A stretch of 6,457 nt of DNA. Source: Nevskiales bacterium (lineage in GTDB: Bacteria; Pseudomonadota; Gammaproteobacteria; Nevskiales; Nevskiaceae). The stretch's first letter is position 1, and every line of letters starts with the position of its first letter. The stretch is taken from assembly GCA_022616655.1 (NCBI GenBank), contig JAKEEJ010000087.1:1-6457 (forward strand), read 5' to 3'. The notes below the pieces were generated by a model. The model ran no database searches, was not told where the DNA came from, and saw only the letters and a program-made list of their open reading frames with translations. Both the position numbers and the translations under genes were made by a program. Below are positions 1 to 6,457 of this stretch, piece by piece.

Positions 1-1317
1 GCCGTAGGCAATGTTGTCCGCCACGCTGGCGTTGAACAGCACCACGTTCTGGTCCACCAGCGCAATCTGCCGGCGCAGATCGGTCAGCCGGTAGTCGCGC
101 AGGTCGTGGTCATCCAGTCGCACGCGACCGCGGCTGGGATCGTAAAAACGCGGCAACAGCGACAGCAGCGTGGACTTGCCGCTGCCCGAACGGCCGACGA
201 ACGCCACCGTCTGGCCCGGTTGTACCTCGAGGGTGATGCCGTTGAGGGCGGCTTCGCCATCCGTGCCGTAATGAAAATACACGTCCTCGAAACGGATCGC
301 GCCGCGCGCACGCTCCAGCGGCCGCGTACCGCCCGCGGACTCGGCGGGCGTATCGAGAAAGGCAAACAAGTCGGCCGCCGCCACCAGACCACGCGTCAGG
401 CGTTCGCTGATGCCGGTCAGGGCGTTCAGCGGCGAGCGGATGGCCAGCATCGCGCCCATGAAGGCGACAAAGGTTCCCGGTGAGGCGACGCGCAACATGT
501 TGCCGGAAATGGCCAGGTACACAATCAGCGCCACCGCCACCGCGGCAATCAGCTGCACGACGCCGTTGGTGCCGGAGCTGCTGGCCACCAGTTTGAGGTT
601 CTGCCGGCGGATGAACTCGCTGACGCTCCGGAAGCGCGCGGTTTCATGCGCCTCGCCACCGTAAATCTTGACCACGCGCCGGCCGGTGATGGCCTCGTCC
701 GCCACGTGCGTGACACCGCCCATGGATTCCTGCAGACGCCGGTTGATGAGCTTGAAGCGGCGGTTGACGTAACGCACCGAAAACGCCACGAACGGCGCCA
801 CGCCGAGCACAATCAATGTCAGCTTCCAGCTCATGAATACCATCACCCACAACAGGCCAAAAATGGTCAGACCGTCCTTGATCATGGCCGTCAGCACGCC
901 GGTGGCCGAATCGGCCACCTGGTGGGCGTGATAGGTGAGTTTGACCAGCAGATCGGCATTGCGAGTCTGGTCGTGGTGCGACACCGGCAGTCGCAGCAGG
1001 TGTTCGAAGACGTTCGTGCGCAACTTCACCACCACTTTCTGCGACACCCAGGCCATGCCGTACTGCGAGAGAAACCCGGCCACGCCGCGCAGGATGAACA
1101 GTCCCAGGATGGCCCAGGGCGCCCACCGTATGATTCTCGAATCGCCTTCGACAAAACTGCCATCGGTCAGCGGCTGGATCAGGCGGATAAAGGTGACATC
1201 CACCGCCGCGAACAGCACCATGCCGAACACCGCCACGAGAAACACGCGCCAGTGCGGCACTGAGTACCGGAGCAGGCGACGGTACACCGCCCCGCCGCTG
1301 GACGCGACGGCAAGCAT
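1..1317 (-). CDS. msbA: Lipid A / LPS core flippase MsbA, ABC exporter (partial, C-terminus off the left edge)
   Basis: This is an inner-membrane ABC half-transporter. MsbA works as a homodimer that flips lipid A-core from the cytoplasmic to the periplasmic leaflet using ATP. The 439 visible residues follow E. coli MsbA closely. An exporter membrane domain with about six hydrophobic segments spans roughly residues 24-310; the stretch around 120-175 (LLVKLTYHAHQVADSATG) matches the family. The nucleotide-binding domain begins near 340 (IRFEDVYFHYG), with Walker A GRSGSGKS at 375-382 and the Q-loop at Q423 (VDQNVVLFN). The signature motif, Walker B and H-loop, about 140 residues, lie outside the window. 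ATG 1317 is chosen because it leaves about 12 residues before the conserved YRRL, as in E. coli. It has no good Shine-Dalgarno, and in-frame TTG codons at 1359 and 1356 are alternatives. The gene is divergent from hinT. Residues are diagnostic, so identity is secure; only the start is doubtful. Confidence 0.94.
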   Translation of the reverse strand, partial: MLAVASSGGAVYRRLLRYSVPHWRVFLVAVFGMVLFAAVDVTFIRLIQPLTDGSFVEGDSRIIRWAPWAILGLFILRGVAGFLSQYGMAWVSQKVVVKLRTNVFEHLLRLPVSHHDQTRNADLLVKLTYHAHQVADSATGVLTAMIKDGLTIFGLLWVMVFMSWKLTLIVLGVAPFVAFSVRYVNRRFKLINRRLQESMGGVTHVADEAITGRRVVKIYGGEAHETARFRSVSEFIRRQNLKLVASSSGTNGVVQLIAAVAVALIVYLAISGNMLRVASPGTFVAFMGAMLAIRSPLNALTGISERLTRGLVAAADLFAFLDTPAESAGGTRPLERARGAIRFEDVYFHYGTDGEAALNGITLEVQPGQTVAFVGRSGSGKSTLLSLLPRFYDPSRGRVRLDDHDLRDYRLTDLRRQIALVDQNVVLFNASVADNIAYG

Positions 1318-1352
1318 CAGAGAGCAGAATCCGGGGACATGGGCAGATGGTA

Positions 1353-1381
1353 GCAACAAGCGAACCGCTCTCGCTTACACT
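1353..1381 (+). promoter_or_regulatory. Candidate hinT promoter with overlapping dyad
   Basis: In the 90-base gap between divergent msbA and hinT, TACACT (1376-1381) is a fair -10 box, 26 bases before the hinT ATG. A weak GCAACA (1353-1358) sits 17 bases upstream of it. A perfect 6-base inverted repeat, AAGCGA (1358-1363) and TCGCTT (1371-1376), fills the spacer and touches the -10. It could be an operator or chance. This is a pattern match only, because the -35 is poor. Confidence 0.28.
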
Positions 1382-1395
1382 GCCACGCTCGAGTC

Positions 1396-1400
1396 AGGAG
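1396..1400 (+). promoter_or_regulatory. Shine-Dalgarno of hinT
   Basis: AGGAG lies 7 bases before the ATG at 1408, which is ideal spacing. This fixes the start of the HIT protein. It is the clearest ribosome-binding site in the window. Confidence 0.85.
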
Positions 1401-1407
1401 TGTCGTC

Positions 1408-1749
1408 ATGCCCAAAACCCTCTTCCAGAAAATTTGTGACAGGGAACTGCCCGCCAGTATCGTTTACGAAGACGAGCACTGCGTGGCGTTCAAGGACATC
1501 CATCCCGGCGCGCCGGTGCACCTGCTGCTGGTGCCGCGCAAACCGATTCCGAAGCTTTCGGACTGCGCCCCTGAGGATCAAACCTTGCTGGGACATCTGC
1601 TGCTGCTGGCCCCCAAACTCGCGTCCCAACAGGGCTGCGGCGATGCCTTCCGCGTGGCCCTCAACAACGGGGTCGGCGCCGGCCAGTCCGTGTTCCACCT
1701 GCATCTGCACATTTTAGGTGGCCGTCCGTTGAAGTGGCCGCCGGGTTAG
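1408..1749 (+). CDS. hinT: HinT-type histidine triad (HIT) nucleotide-binding protein
   Basis: This is a small cytosolic HIT-superfamily protein of 113 residues; E. coli HinT has 119. Family members are homodimeric purine-nucleotide phosphoramidases that cleave P-N bonds, such as AMP-lysine or aminoacyl-adenylates, and release the nucleoside monophosphate. The triad is visible as HLHLH, with H97, H99 and H101. By analogy with Hint1 the middle one, H99, is the nucleophile. The N-terminal part (LFQKICDRELP, then IVYEDEHCVAFKDI) and the VHLLLVPRKPI strand are typical, as is LGGRPL after the triad. ATG 1408 is supported by AGGAG with 7-base spacing. The gene lies alone between divergent msbA and the downstream SulP gene, 123 bases away in the same direction, so read-through into sulP is possible. 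The C-terminus is slightly shorter than E. coli HinT, which is common. The true substrate cannot be read from sequence. Confidence 0.95.
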   Translation: MPKTLFQKICDRELPASIVYEDEHCVAFKDIHPGAPVHLLLVPRKPIPKLSDCAPEDQTLLGHLLLLAPKLASQQGCGDAFRVALNNGVGAGQSVFHLHLHILGGRPLKWPPG

Positions 1750-1789
1750 GCGAGACGGGCTCCTGGCACAGGGTAGGGTTTCATTCTCG

Positions 1790-1795
1790 TACAAT
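1790..1795 (+). promoter_or_regulatory. Candidate -10 box for the SulP gene
   Basis: TACAAT (1790-1795) is the best -10-like hexamer in the 123-base gap between hinT and the transporter gene. It would give a leader of about 70 bases. No convincing -35 stands 16-18 bases upstream; the closest G/C-poor alternatives are misplaced. Nothing else recognisable was seen in 1750-1872: no U-run terminator for hinT and no known riboswitch. Confidence 0.25.
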
Positions 1796-1872
1796 TGCCC
1801 GCACAGAATCCTGATCCCTTCACACCGCTGCCGTGCTCCTGACTCCAGAAGAGTGTTCCTGCTGCCTGTCTG

Positions 1873-3672
1873 ATGATTAGTACTGATCGCATTAAACGTG
1901 CGTTTCCGCCCCTGGCCTCTGCGTTACGCGAAACCCTGCGCGAAGGGTACCGTCGCTCCGATCTGAGGCACGATATTCTGGCCGGACTGGCGGTGGGAAT
2001 TATCGCAGTACCCCTGTCGCTGGCACTGGCGATTGCCTCCGGAGTGCCGCCCCAACACGGGCTCTACACGGCCTTTGTCGCCGGCGCACTGATCGCGCTG
2101 ACCGGCGGCTCGCGCTTCAACGTGTCCGGCCCGACGGCTGCGTTCGTTGTCATTCTGTTCCCCATTGCGCAGCAACATGGACTGGGCGGCCTGCTGGTTG
2201 CAACCTTTATGGCCGGACTGATGCTGGTGGCGATGGGCTGGGGCCGCATGGGTCAGCTGATCCAGTACATCCCCTATCCCGTCACCACCGGATTTACCGC
2301 CGGGATCGCCGTGGTGATCGCCAGCCTGCAACTGAAAGACCTGCTGGGTCTGGACATGGTCTCCGGTTCTGACCACTTCATCGTGCGCATGCGCGAAGTC
2401 CTGAGCGCAGTGGGCTCTGTCAGCGTCCCCGAAATTTCGCTGGGCCTGGCCACCCTGGCGCTGCTGATCGTCTGGCCACGGTTGCGTTTGCCCCTGCCGG
2501 CCTATCTGGGCGCCGCGTTCTTTGCGGGGGTCGGGGCCTGGCTTCTGAAAACCCACTGGCCGGACCTGCACCTGATCACCATCGCCGACCGCTTTCAGTA
2601 CACCCTCAATGGCGAAACCCGGGCCGGAATTCCGCCGCTGCTGCCCGAGCTGCACTGGCCCTGGCGACTGCCCGGCAAGGACGGCGCGCCTCTGGAACTG
2701 TCCTTTGGGCTGATCCGATCCCTCCTGGGTCCGGCCTTTGCCATTGCCATCCTGGGCGCCATCGAATCCCTGCTGTGCGCCGTCGTGGCCGATGGCATGA
2801 CCGGCAAGAAACACGATCCCGACGCCGAACTGGTGGCGCAGGGACTCGGCAACCTGGCCGCACCGCTGTTCGGCGGCATTCCCGCCACCGGAGCGCTCGC
2901 ACGCACGGCCGCCAGCGTACGCGCCGGCGCCCGCTCACCGCTGGCCAGCCTCACGCACGCACTCTTCGTGCTGGCGGCGATCCTGACCCTGGCGTCGCTG
3001 CTGTCGTGGCTGCCCATGTGCGGACTGGCCGCACTGCTGCTGATGGTGGCCTGGAACATGAGCGAACGGAAAAGCGTTCTGCGCATCCTGCGCGTGGCGC
3101 CGCGCGGCGACGTGACCCTGCTGCTGAGCTGCTTCGCGCTGACGGTGCTGACCGACATGGTGCTGGCCATCGGCGTGGGCGTGGTGCTGGGCTCCTTCTT
3201 CTTCATGCACCGCATGAGCAAGGTGTCCAGGGTGAATCTGGTCGGCGAGGGTCACCCGGCCGTTCCCCCGGGTCTGCCGGGCGACGCGCGGTTTTACGAG
3301 ATCGCCGGTCCGCTGTTCTTCGGCGCGGCCGAACGCGCGATGACGGTGTTGCGCAATCACGACCGCAGCATGCGCGCTGTGCTGCTGGACTTGTCCGCCG
3401 TGCCGACCGTGGACATCTCGGGTCTGATTGCGCTGGAAGAAGTGATTGATGATCTGAATGAGGCCGGCATTTTCGTGGCACTGTGCGGAGCGCAGCGCCC
3501 GGTTTTAAGAGTACTGCGCGAAGCCGGCTATCTCAAAGAACACGGCCAGCGCGGGTACTACCCGTCCAGTGAAGCCGCGGTCAAGCATCTGACAGAAATT
3601 CTCCGTGAAAACGGGACCCCGACAACCCGGTCAGAAGATAAAGATCAGCAACCGGGACTCGGAAAAAACTAG
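1873..3672 (+). CDS. dauA: SulP/SLC26-family anion transporter with STAS domain, DauA-like
   Basis: This is an inner-membrane secondary transporter of 599 residues. It matches E. coli DauA (YchM) along most of its length, and DauA is a succinate/C4-dicarboxylate carrier at acidic pH. Other SulP proteins move sulfate or bicarbonate, so the substrate remains an inference. The membrane domain covers about residues 30-445. It contains the family stretches DILAGLAVGIIAVPLSLALA (34-53), TGGSRFNVSGPTAAF (77-91), GAIESLLCAVVADGMTG (295-311) and GGIPATGALARTAASVRAGA (334-353). A cytosolic STAS domain follows at about 472-578. Its DLSAVPTVDISGL loop keeps the Ser (S516) equivalent to the phosphorylatable Ser of SpoIIAA. 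The last 20 residues are a polar tail. ATG 1873 is the only usual start after the in-frame stop at 1840-1842, but no Shine-Dalgarno sits at normal distance; AGAAGAG ends 19 bases before it. The gene is convergent with the M23 gene, and their stop codons overlap. Confidence 0.95.
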   Translation: MISTDRIKRAFPPLASALRETLREGYRRSDLRHDILAGLAVGIIAVPLSLALAIASGVPPQHGLYTAFVAGALIALTGGSRFNVSGPTAAFVVILFPIAQQHGLGGLLVATFMAGLMLVAMGWGRMGQLIQYIPYPVTTGFTAGIAVVIASLQLKDLLGLDMVSGSDHFIVRMREVLSAVGSVSVPEISLGLATLALLIVWPRLRLPLPAYLGAAFFAGVGAWLLKTHWPDLHLITIADRFQYTLNGETRAGIPPLLPELHWPWRLPGKDGAPLELSFGLIRSLLGPAFAIAILGAIESLLCAVVADGMTGKKHDPDAELVAQGLGNLAAPLFGGIPATGALARTAASVRAGARSPLASLTHALFVLAAILTLASLLSWLPMCGLAALLLMVAWNMSERKSVLRILRVAPRGDVTLLLSCFALTVLTDMVLAIGVGVVLGSFFFMHRMSKVSRVNLVGEGHPAVPPGLPGDARFYEIAGPLFFGAAERAMTVLRNHDRSMRAVLLDLSAVPTVDISGLIALEEVIDDLNEAGIFVALCGAQRPVLRVLREAGYLKEHGQRGYYPSSEAAVKHLTEILRENGTPTTRSEDKDQQPGLGKN

Positions 3673-4520
3673 TCACCGGACTCCGATTTCCGTCCCCCGT
3701 CCCCGCTCGTGGGCATGGGACCCGCAAGCAGGGCTGCGTCCACGCGCGCGTCAAACCAGTTCACGCCCCAGTGCAGGTGCGGCCCGGTGGCACGGCCCGT
3801 GGCGCCCACCTCGGCCACGAGATCACCCTGCCGCACCTCCTGCCCCGGCTTCACCCGCAGCCGGCTCAGATGCGAGAACACCGAGGACAAGCCGTGACCG
3901 TGATCAATCATCAGCGTGCCACCGGTGTAATACAGGTCCGGGGCCGCCAGGCTCACAATGCCGCCTGCGGGCGCGCGCACCGGCGTACCCGACGGCACCG
4001 CCACGTCCACACCGTAATGCGGCTGTTTGGGCGTGCCGTTGAGAATCCGCTGGCTGCCGAACACGCCGGAAATCGGGCCCCGACAGGGCCAGATGAACCC
4101 TCCGGTGAAATCGGTGCGCGCGGTGTCGCGCTGCCGCGCGGCCTGCACCCGCCGCGCTTCCTCGGCGATGCGCGGCTGCATCTCGAGCGGCGGAGAAACC
4201 TGATCCGGCGGCAGTCCGTCAATACGCTGGACCGCATAGGTGCGCACCTGAACGGTGAAAGCGTGCCGTTCCTCGGCGCCACTGGGCAACACCAAGCGCA
4301 GCTCCGCGTGCGGCGACTCGTCGCGATCCAGGCCCAGCACGAACTGACCCTGCGGGGACACGCGCACCGCCTGCGCATTGAAGAACACGCGGGCCCCCGG
4401 CGCGGTACGACCGAGAATCACATTGCCCTGGCGCCATTCACCGGTGAGCTGAAGCTTGGGTTCAGAGGCGGCGGCGGCCGCTGCGATCACCAGGCTCAGT
4501 CCGATCACTCCCCACCTCAC
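3669..4520 (-). CDS. Secreted M23 family zinc metallopeptidase (peptidoglycan DD-endopeptidase type)
   Basis: This is a predicted periplasmic LytM-fold peptidase that cuts peptidoglycan cross-links; some family members are only activators or scaffolds. From GTG 4520 it has 283 residues. A signal peptide covers 1-19: MRWG, then a hydrophobic and Ala-rich core. A beta-rich N-terminal domain spans about 20-100, a short charged helix about 117-135, and the M23 domain about 142-265. Zinc ligands are H168 and D172 in HYGVD and H250 in GPHLHW. H217 (SHLS) and H248 complete the active site, so it looks catalytically intact. No ATG start exists outside thrS coding sequence. GTG 4520 gives an arginine-bearing signal peptide. 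GTG 4508, giving 279 residues, has the better-spaced GAGG but lacks the positive charge. The start region overlaps the palindromic element at 4516-4584. It lies 65 bases after thrS on the same strand, so an operon is possible. Fold and localisation are firm; the exact bond cleaved is not known. Confidence 0.92.
   Translation of the reverse strand: MRWGVIGLSLVIAAAAAASEPKLQLTGEWRQGNVILGRTAPGARVFFNAQAVRVSPQGQFVLGLDRDESPHAELRLVLPSGAEERHAFTVQVRTYAVQRIDGLPPDQVSPPLEMQPRIAEEARRVQAARQRDTARTDFTGGFIWPCRGPISGVFGSQRILNGTPKQPHYGVDVAVPSGTPVRAPAGGIVSLAAPDLYYTGGTLMIDHGHGLSSVFSHLSRLRVKPGQEVRQGDLVAEVGATGRATGPHLHWGVNWFDARVDAALLAGPMPTSGDGGRKSESGD
4515..4518 (-). promoter_or_regulatory. Possible Shine-Dalgarno for the alternative M23 start
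   Basis: On the minus strand, GAGG at 4518-4515 stands 6 bases before GTG 4508 and would favour that start. It is almost wholly made of the terminal repeat of the palindromic element. For the upstream GTG 4520, the purine run GGGAGAGGG directly abuts the codon, which is closer than normal. The sequence alone does not settle which start is used. Confidence 0.4.
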
Positions 4521-4584
4521 CCCTCTCCCACAAGGGAGGGGGGAGTGAAGGTTCCTCCTTTGGCGGGAGGAAGCCGGGGGTGAG
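4516..4584. repeat. GC-rich palindromic element (REP/MITE-like) between thrS and the M23 gene
   Basis: This 69-base element is bounded by a perfect 8-base inverted repeat, CTCACCCC (4516-4523) and GGGGTGAG (4577-4584). Inside are two stem-loops. The first pairs CCCCTCTCCC (4520-4529) with GGGAGGGGGG (4534-4543) around ACAA, with one T-G pair. The second pairs TTCCTCC (4552-4558) with GGAGGAA (4566-4572) around a 7-base loop, and a GG/CC extension adds to it with a one-base bulge. From memory, CCCTCTCCC-loop-GGGAGAGGG units next to a TGAGG-like tail are a frequent dispersed intergenic repeat in proteobacteria. Only one copy lies in this window, so repetition in this genome is inferred. It ends one base from the thrS stop codon and covers GTG 4520 of the M23 gene. 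No U-run follows either stem, so it is not a classical terminator. Confidence 0.6.
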
Positions 4585-4585
4585 A

Positions 4586-6457
4586 TCACAGCCGGCTCTG
4601 CGCTTCCAGCCGTGCCACCCCTTCGGCCAGCGGCAGCGTCTCCTGCTGCTCGGTACCCAGCCGCCGCAGTGTGACCGTGCGCTGTTCGGCTTCTTTGCGG
4701 CCGACCACGGCGATCACCGGGATTTTCTGGTGGCTGTGCTCGCGGATCTTGTAGTTGATCTTCTCGTTGCGCAGGTCCGACTCGGCGCGCACGCCGGCGC
4801 CCCGCAGCGCGGCGCAGACCTCGCCGGCATAGGCGTCCGCATCGGACACGATCGGTGCGACCACCACCTGCACCGGCGCCAGCCAGAACGGCAGCGCGCC
4901 CGAGTAGTTCTCCAGCAGGATGCCGATGAAGCGCTCCATCGAGCCGACGATGGCCCGGTGCAGCATGACCGGCACCTTGCGGCCCGAGGTCTCGTCGACG
5001 TACTCGGCCCCCAGCCGTCCCGGCATCGAGAAGTCGATCTGCATCGTGCCGCACTGCCAGCTGCGGCCGATCGAGTCCTTCAGGTGGTACTCGATCTTGG
5101 GCCCGTAGAACGCGCCCTCGCCCGGGAGCTCGGTCCACGGCACGCCGACCTGCTTCAGCGCGGCGCGCAGCACGGCCTCGGAGCGGTCCCAGTCGGCGTC
5201 GCTGCCGACCCGCTTGTCCGGGCGCAGCGCGATCTTGAGCGTCACGTCGGTGAAGCCGAAGGCGGCGTACACGTCCATGGCCTGGGCGTGGAACGCCGTG
5301 ACCTCCGGCTGCACCTGGTCCTCGGTGCAGAAGATGTGGCCGTCGTCCTGGGTGAAGGCGCGCACGCGCATCAGGCCGTGCAGCGCGCCGGACGGCTCGT
5401 TGCGGTGGCAGGAGCCGAACTCGGCGTAGCGGATCGGCAGGTCGCGGTAGCTGTGCAGCCCGGCGTTGAAGATCTGCACGTGGCCCGGGCAGTTCATGGG
5501 CTTGACCGCGTAGGTGCGCTTTTCGCTCTCGGTGAAGAACATGTTCTCGCGGAAGTTGTCCCAGTGGCCGGACTTCTTCCACAGCGACACGTCCGCGATC
5601 AGCGGCGCGCGCACCTCGTGGTAGCCGCTCACGCGGTAGACCTCGCGGACGTAGCGCTCGACCGCCTGCCACAGGGCCCAGCCGCGTGGGTGCCAGAACA
5701 CCATACCCGGCGCCTCTTCCTGCTGGTGGAACAGGTCGAGCTGCCGGCCCAGGCGCCGGTGATCGCGCTTCTCGGCCTCCTCGAGCATGTGCAGGTGGGC
5801 CTTGAGCTCGTCCTCGGTGGCAAACGCCAGGCCGTAGATGCGCTGCAACTGCGCGTTGTTGGCATCGCCGCGCCAGTAGGCGCCGGAAACCTTGGTCAGC
5901 TTGAAGGCGGTGCCGAGCCGGCCGGTGGACGGCAGGTGCGGGCCGAGGCACATGTCGAGCCACTGGTCGCCCTGCCGGTAGATGGTCAGCGGCTCGCCGG
6001 GGTCGAGGCCCTCGCGGATCCACTCGGCCTTGAAGATTTCGCCGGCCTTCTCGAAATGGCTCACCGCCTCCGCAGGCGACCAGACTTCGCGCCGGATCGG
6101 CAGATCACGCCTGACGATGTCCTTCATCCGCTGTTCGATCTTTTCCAGATCGGCTTCGGTAAACGGTTCGGCGCGCGCGAAGTCGTAATAGAACCCGGTC
6201 TCGGTGGCCGGCCCGAAGGTGATCTGCGTGCCGGAGTACAGCTCCTGCACCGCCTGCGCCAGCACGTGCGCGGCGTCGTGGCGGATCACCTCGAGCGCCT
6301 CCGGCTTGTCGCGCGTGACGATCTCGAACGTCGCGTCCCGCTCAATCGGCCGCGTCAAATCCCACAGTTCCCCGTTGACACGCGCCACCACCGCCTTCTT
6401 CGCCAGGCTGGGACTGACGCCCTGGGCAAGGGCCAGGCCGGTGGGCGGAGTGTCAAA
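4586..6457 (-). CDS. thrS: Threonyl-tRNA synthetase (5' end off the right edge)
   Basis: This cytosolic class II aminoacyl-tRNA synthetase charges tRNA-Thr with threonine and hydrolyses mischarged Ser-tRNA-Thr. The window shows 623 residues. Alignment by eye to E. coli ThrS (642 residues) suggests about 13 N-terminal residues are missing. In order: most of the TGS domain (1-47, with [11 protein letters not shown]); the editing domain with HxxxH (H60, H64) and CxxxH (C170, H174); the catalytic core, with the zinc-binding C323 (KPMNCPGH), H374 (GHIFC) and H500 (MLHRAI) all kept; motif 2 near [15 protein letters not shown]; motif 3 near [15 protein letters not shown]; and the anticodon-binding domain from about 525. 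All key catalytic and editing residues are present. The reading frame stays open to the window edge, so the GTG at 6391 is not the start. A central stretch (about 4735-6030) uses almost only GAG and G/C-ending codons. The next gene downstream is the M23 peptidase, not infC. The promoter and any 5' autoregulatory leader lie outside. Confidence 0.98.
   Translation of the reverse strand, partial: FDTPPTGLALAQGVSPSLAKKAVVARVNGELWDLTRPIERDATFEIVTRDKPEALEVIRHDAAHVLAQAVQELYSGTQITFGPATETGFYYDFARAEPFTEADLEKIEQRMKDIVRRDLPIRREVWSPAEAVSHFEKAGEIFKAEWIREGLDPGEPLTIYRQGDQWLDMCLGPHLPSTGRLGTAFKLTKVSGAYWRGDANNAQLQRIYGLAFATEDELKAHLHMLEEAEKRDHRRLGRQLDLFHQQEEAPGMVFWHPRGWALWQAVERYVREVYRVSGYHEVRAPLIADVSLWKKSGHWDNFRENMFFTESEKRTYAVKPMNCPGHVQIFNAGLHSYRDLPIRYAEFGSCHRNEPSGALHGLMRVRAFTQDDGHIFCTEDQVQPEVTAFHAQAMDVYAAFGFTDVTLKIALRPDKRVGSDADWDRSEAVLRAALKQVGVPWTELPGEGAFYGPKIEYHLKDSIGRSWQCGTMQIDFSMPGRLGAEYVDETSGRKVPVMLHRAIVGSMERFIGILLENYSGALPFWLAPVQVVVAPIVSDADAYAGEVCAALRGAGVRAESDLRNEKINYKIREHSHQKIPVIAVVGRKEAEQRTVTLRRLGTEQQETLPLAEGVARLEAQSRL

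Noticed and set aside
646..1717. Plus-strand frames across msbA and into hinT (205 and 260 codons)
   Set aside because: They lie opposite clear MsbA coding sequence or overlap hinT out of frame. Their products show no fold-like pattern.
1764..1795. TGGCAC at 1764-1769 as a sigma-54 -24 element for the SulP gene
   Set aside because: No TTGC-type -12 element stands at the required spacing, so the match is incomplete.
1924..2814. Long antisense frame (296 codons) opposite the SulP gene
   Set aside because: The product is Gln/Gly/His-rich and low in complexity, as expected opposite a hydrophobic GC-rich gene. It has no recognisable motif, and the sense strand encodes a well-conserved transporter.
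4520..4572. The stem-loops after thrS as an intrinsic terminator
   Set aside because: Neither stem is followed by a T-run on the minus strand, and the downstream gene begins at once. A palindromic repeat explains them better.
3669..6023. A continuous 784-codon minus-strand frame across the M23 gene and most of thrS, suggesting a giant fusion protein
   Set aside because: Only the last 283 codons look like a real protein (signal peptide and M23 domain). The rest is Arg/Pro/Ala-rich and antiparallel to nothing known, and it overlaps the unmistakable thrS frame on the same strand. High GC removes stop codons and lengthens chance frames.
6391..6391. GTG at 6391 as the thrS start
   Set aside because: The frame stays open to the window edge and the upstream 22 codons match the TGS domain of threonyl-tRNA synthetase, so the gene is simply cut by the window.

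Overview
The window looks like ordinary chromosomal DNA from a GC-rich Gram-negative bacterium, most likely a gammaproteobacterium. It carries an MsbA-type lipid A flippase, a SulP transporter that resembles E. coli DauA along its length, and a full bacterial threonyl-tRNA synthetase. No phage, integrase, transposase, toxin, CRISPR or RNA gene was seen, and I found no convincing undescribed multi-gene system. Five protein genes fill almost all of the sequence, and both outer genes run off the window.

Layout from left to right. Positions 1-1317, minus strand: the N-terminal three quarters of msbA, with the gene continuing off the left edge. Positions 1318-1407: a 90-base divergent intergenic region with a small dyad and a candidate promoter. 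Positions 1408-1749, plus strand: a HinT-type histidine-triad nucleotide hydrolase with a clear AGGAG ribosome-binding site. Positions 1750-1872: a 123-base spacer and leader. Positions 1873-3672, plus strand: a SulP/SLC26 transporter with a C-terminal STAS domain. Positions 3669-4520, minus strand: a secreted M23 zinc endopeptidase whose stop codon shares a CTAG with the stop codon of the convergent transporter. Positions 4516-4584: a compact GC-rich palindromic repeat wedged between the peptidase start and the thrS stop. Positions 4586-6457, minus strand: thrS, lacking only about 13 codons at its 5' end. No stretch over 300 bases lacks a gene.

Functionally these are housekeeping and envelope genes rather than one pathway: LPS export (MsbA), periplasmic cell-wall hydrolysis (M23), anion or dicarboxylate uptake (SulP), nucleotide phosphoramidate hydrolysis (HinT) and threonine charging (ThrS). 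thrS and the M23 gene point the same way and could be co-transcribed. The usual infC does not follow thrS.

Two points deserve most attention. The first is the REP/MITE-like element at 4516-4584, whose edge appears to supply the start signals of the peptidase. The second is a patch of thrS with almost exclusive GAG and G/C-ending codons, unlike the rest of the window, which suggests mosaicism or an assembly join.
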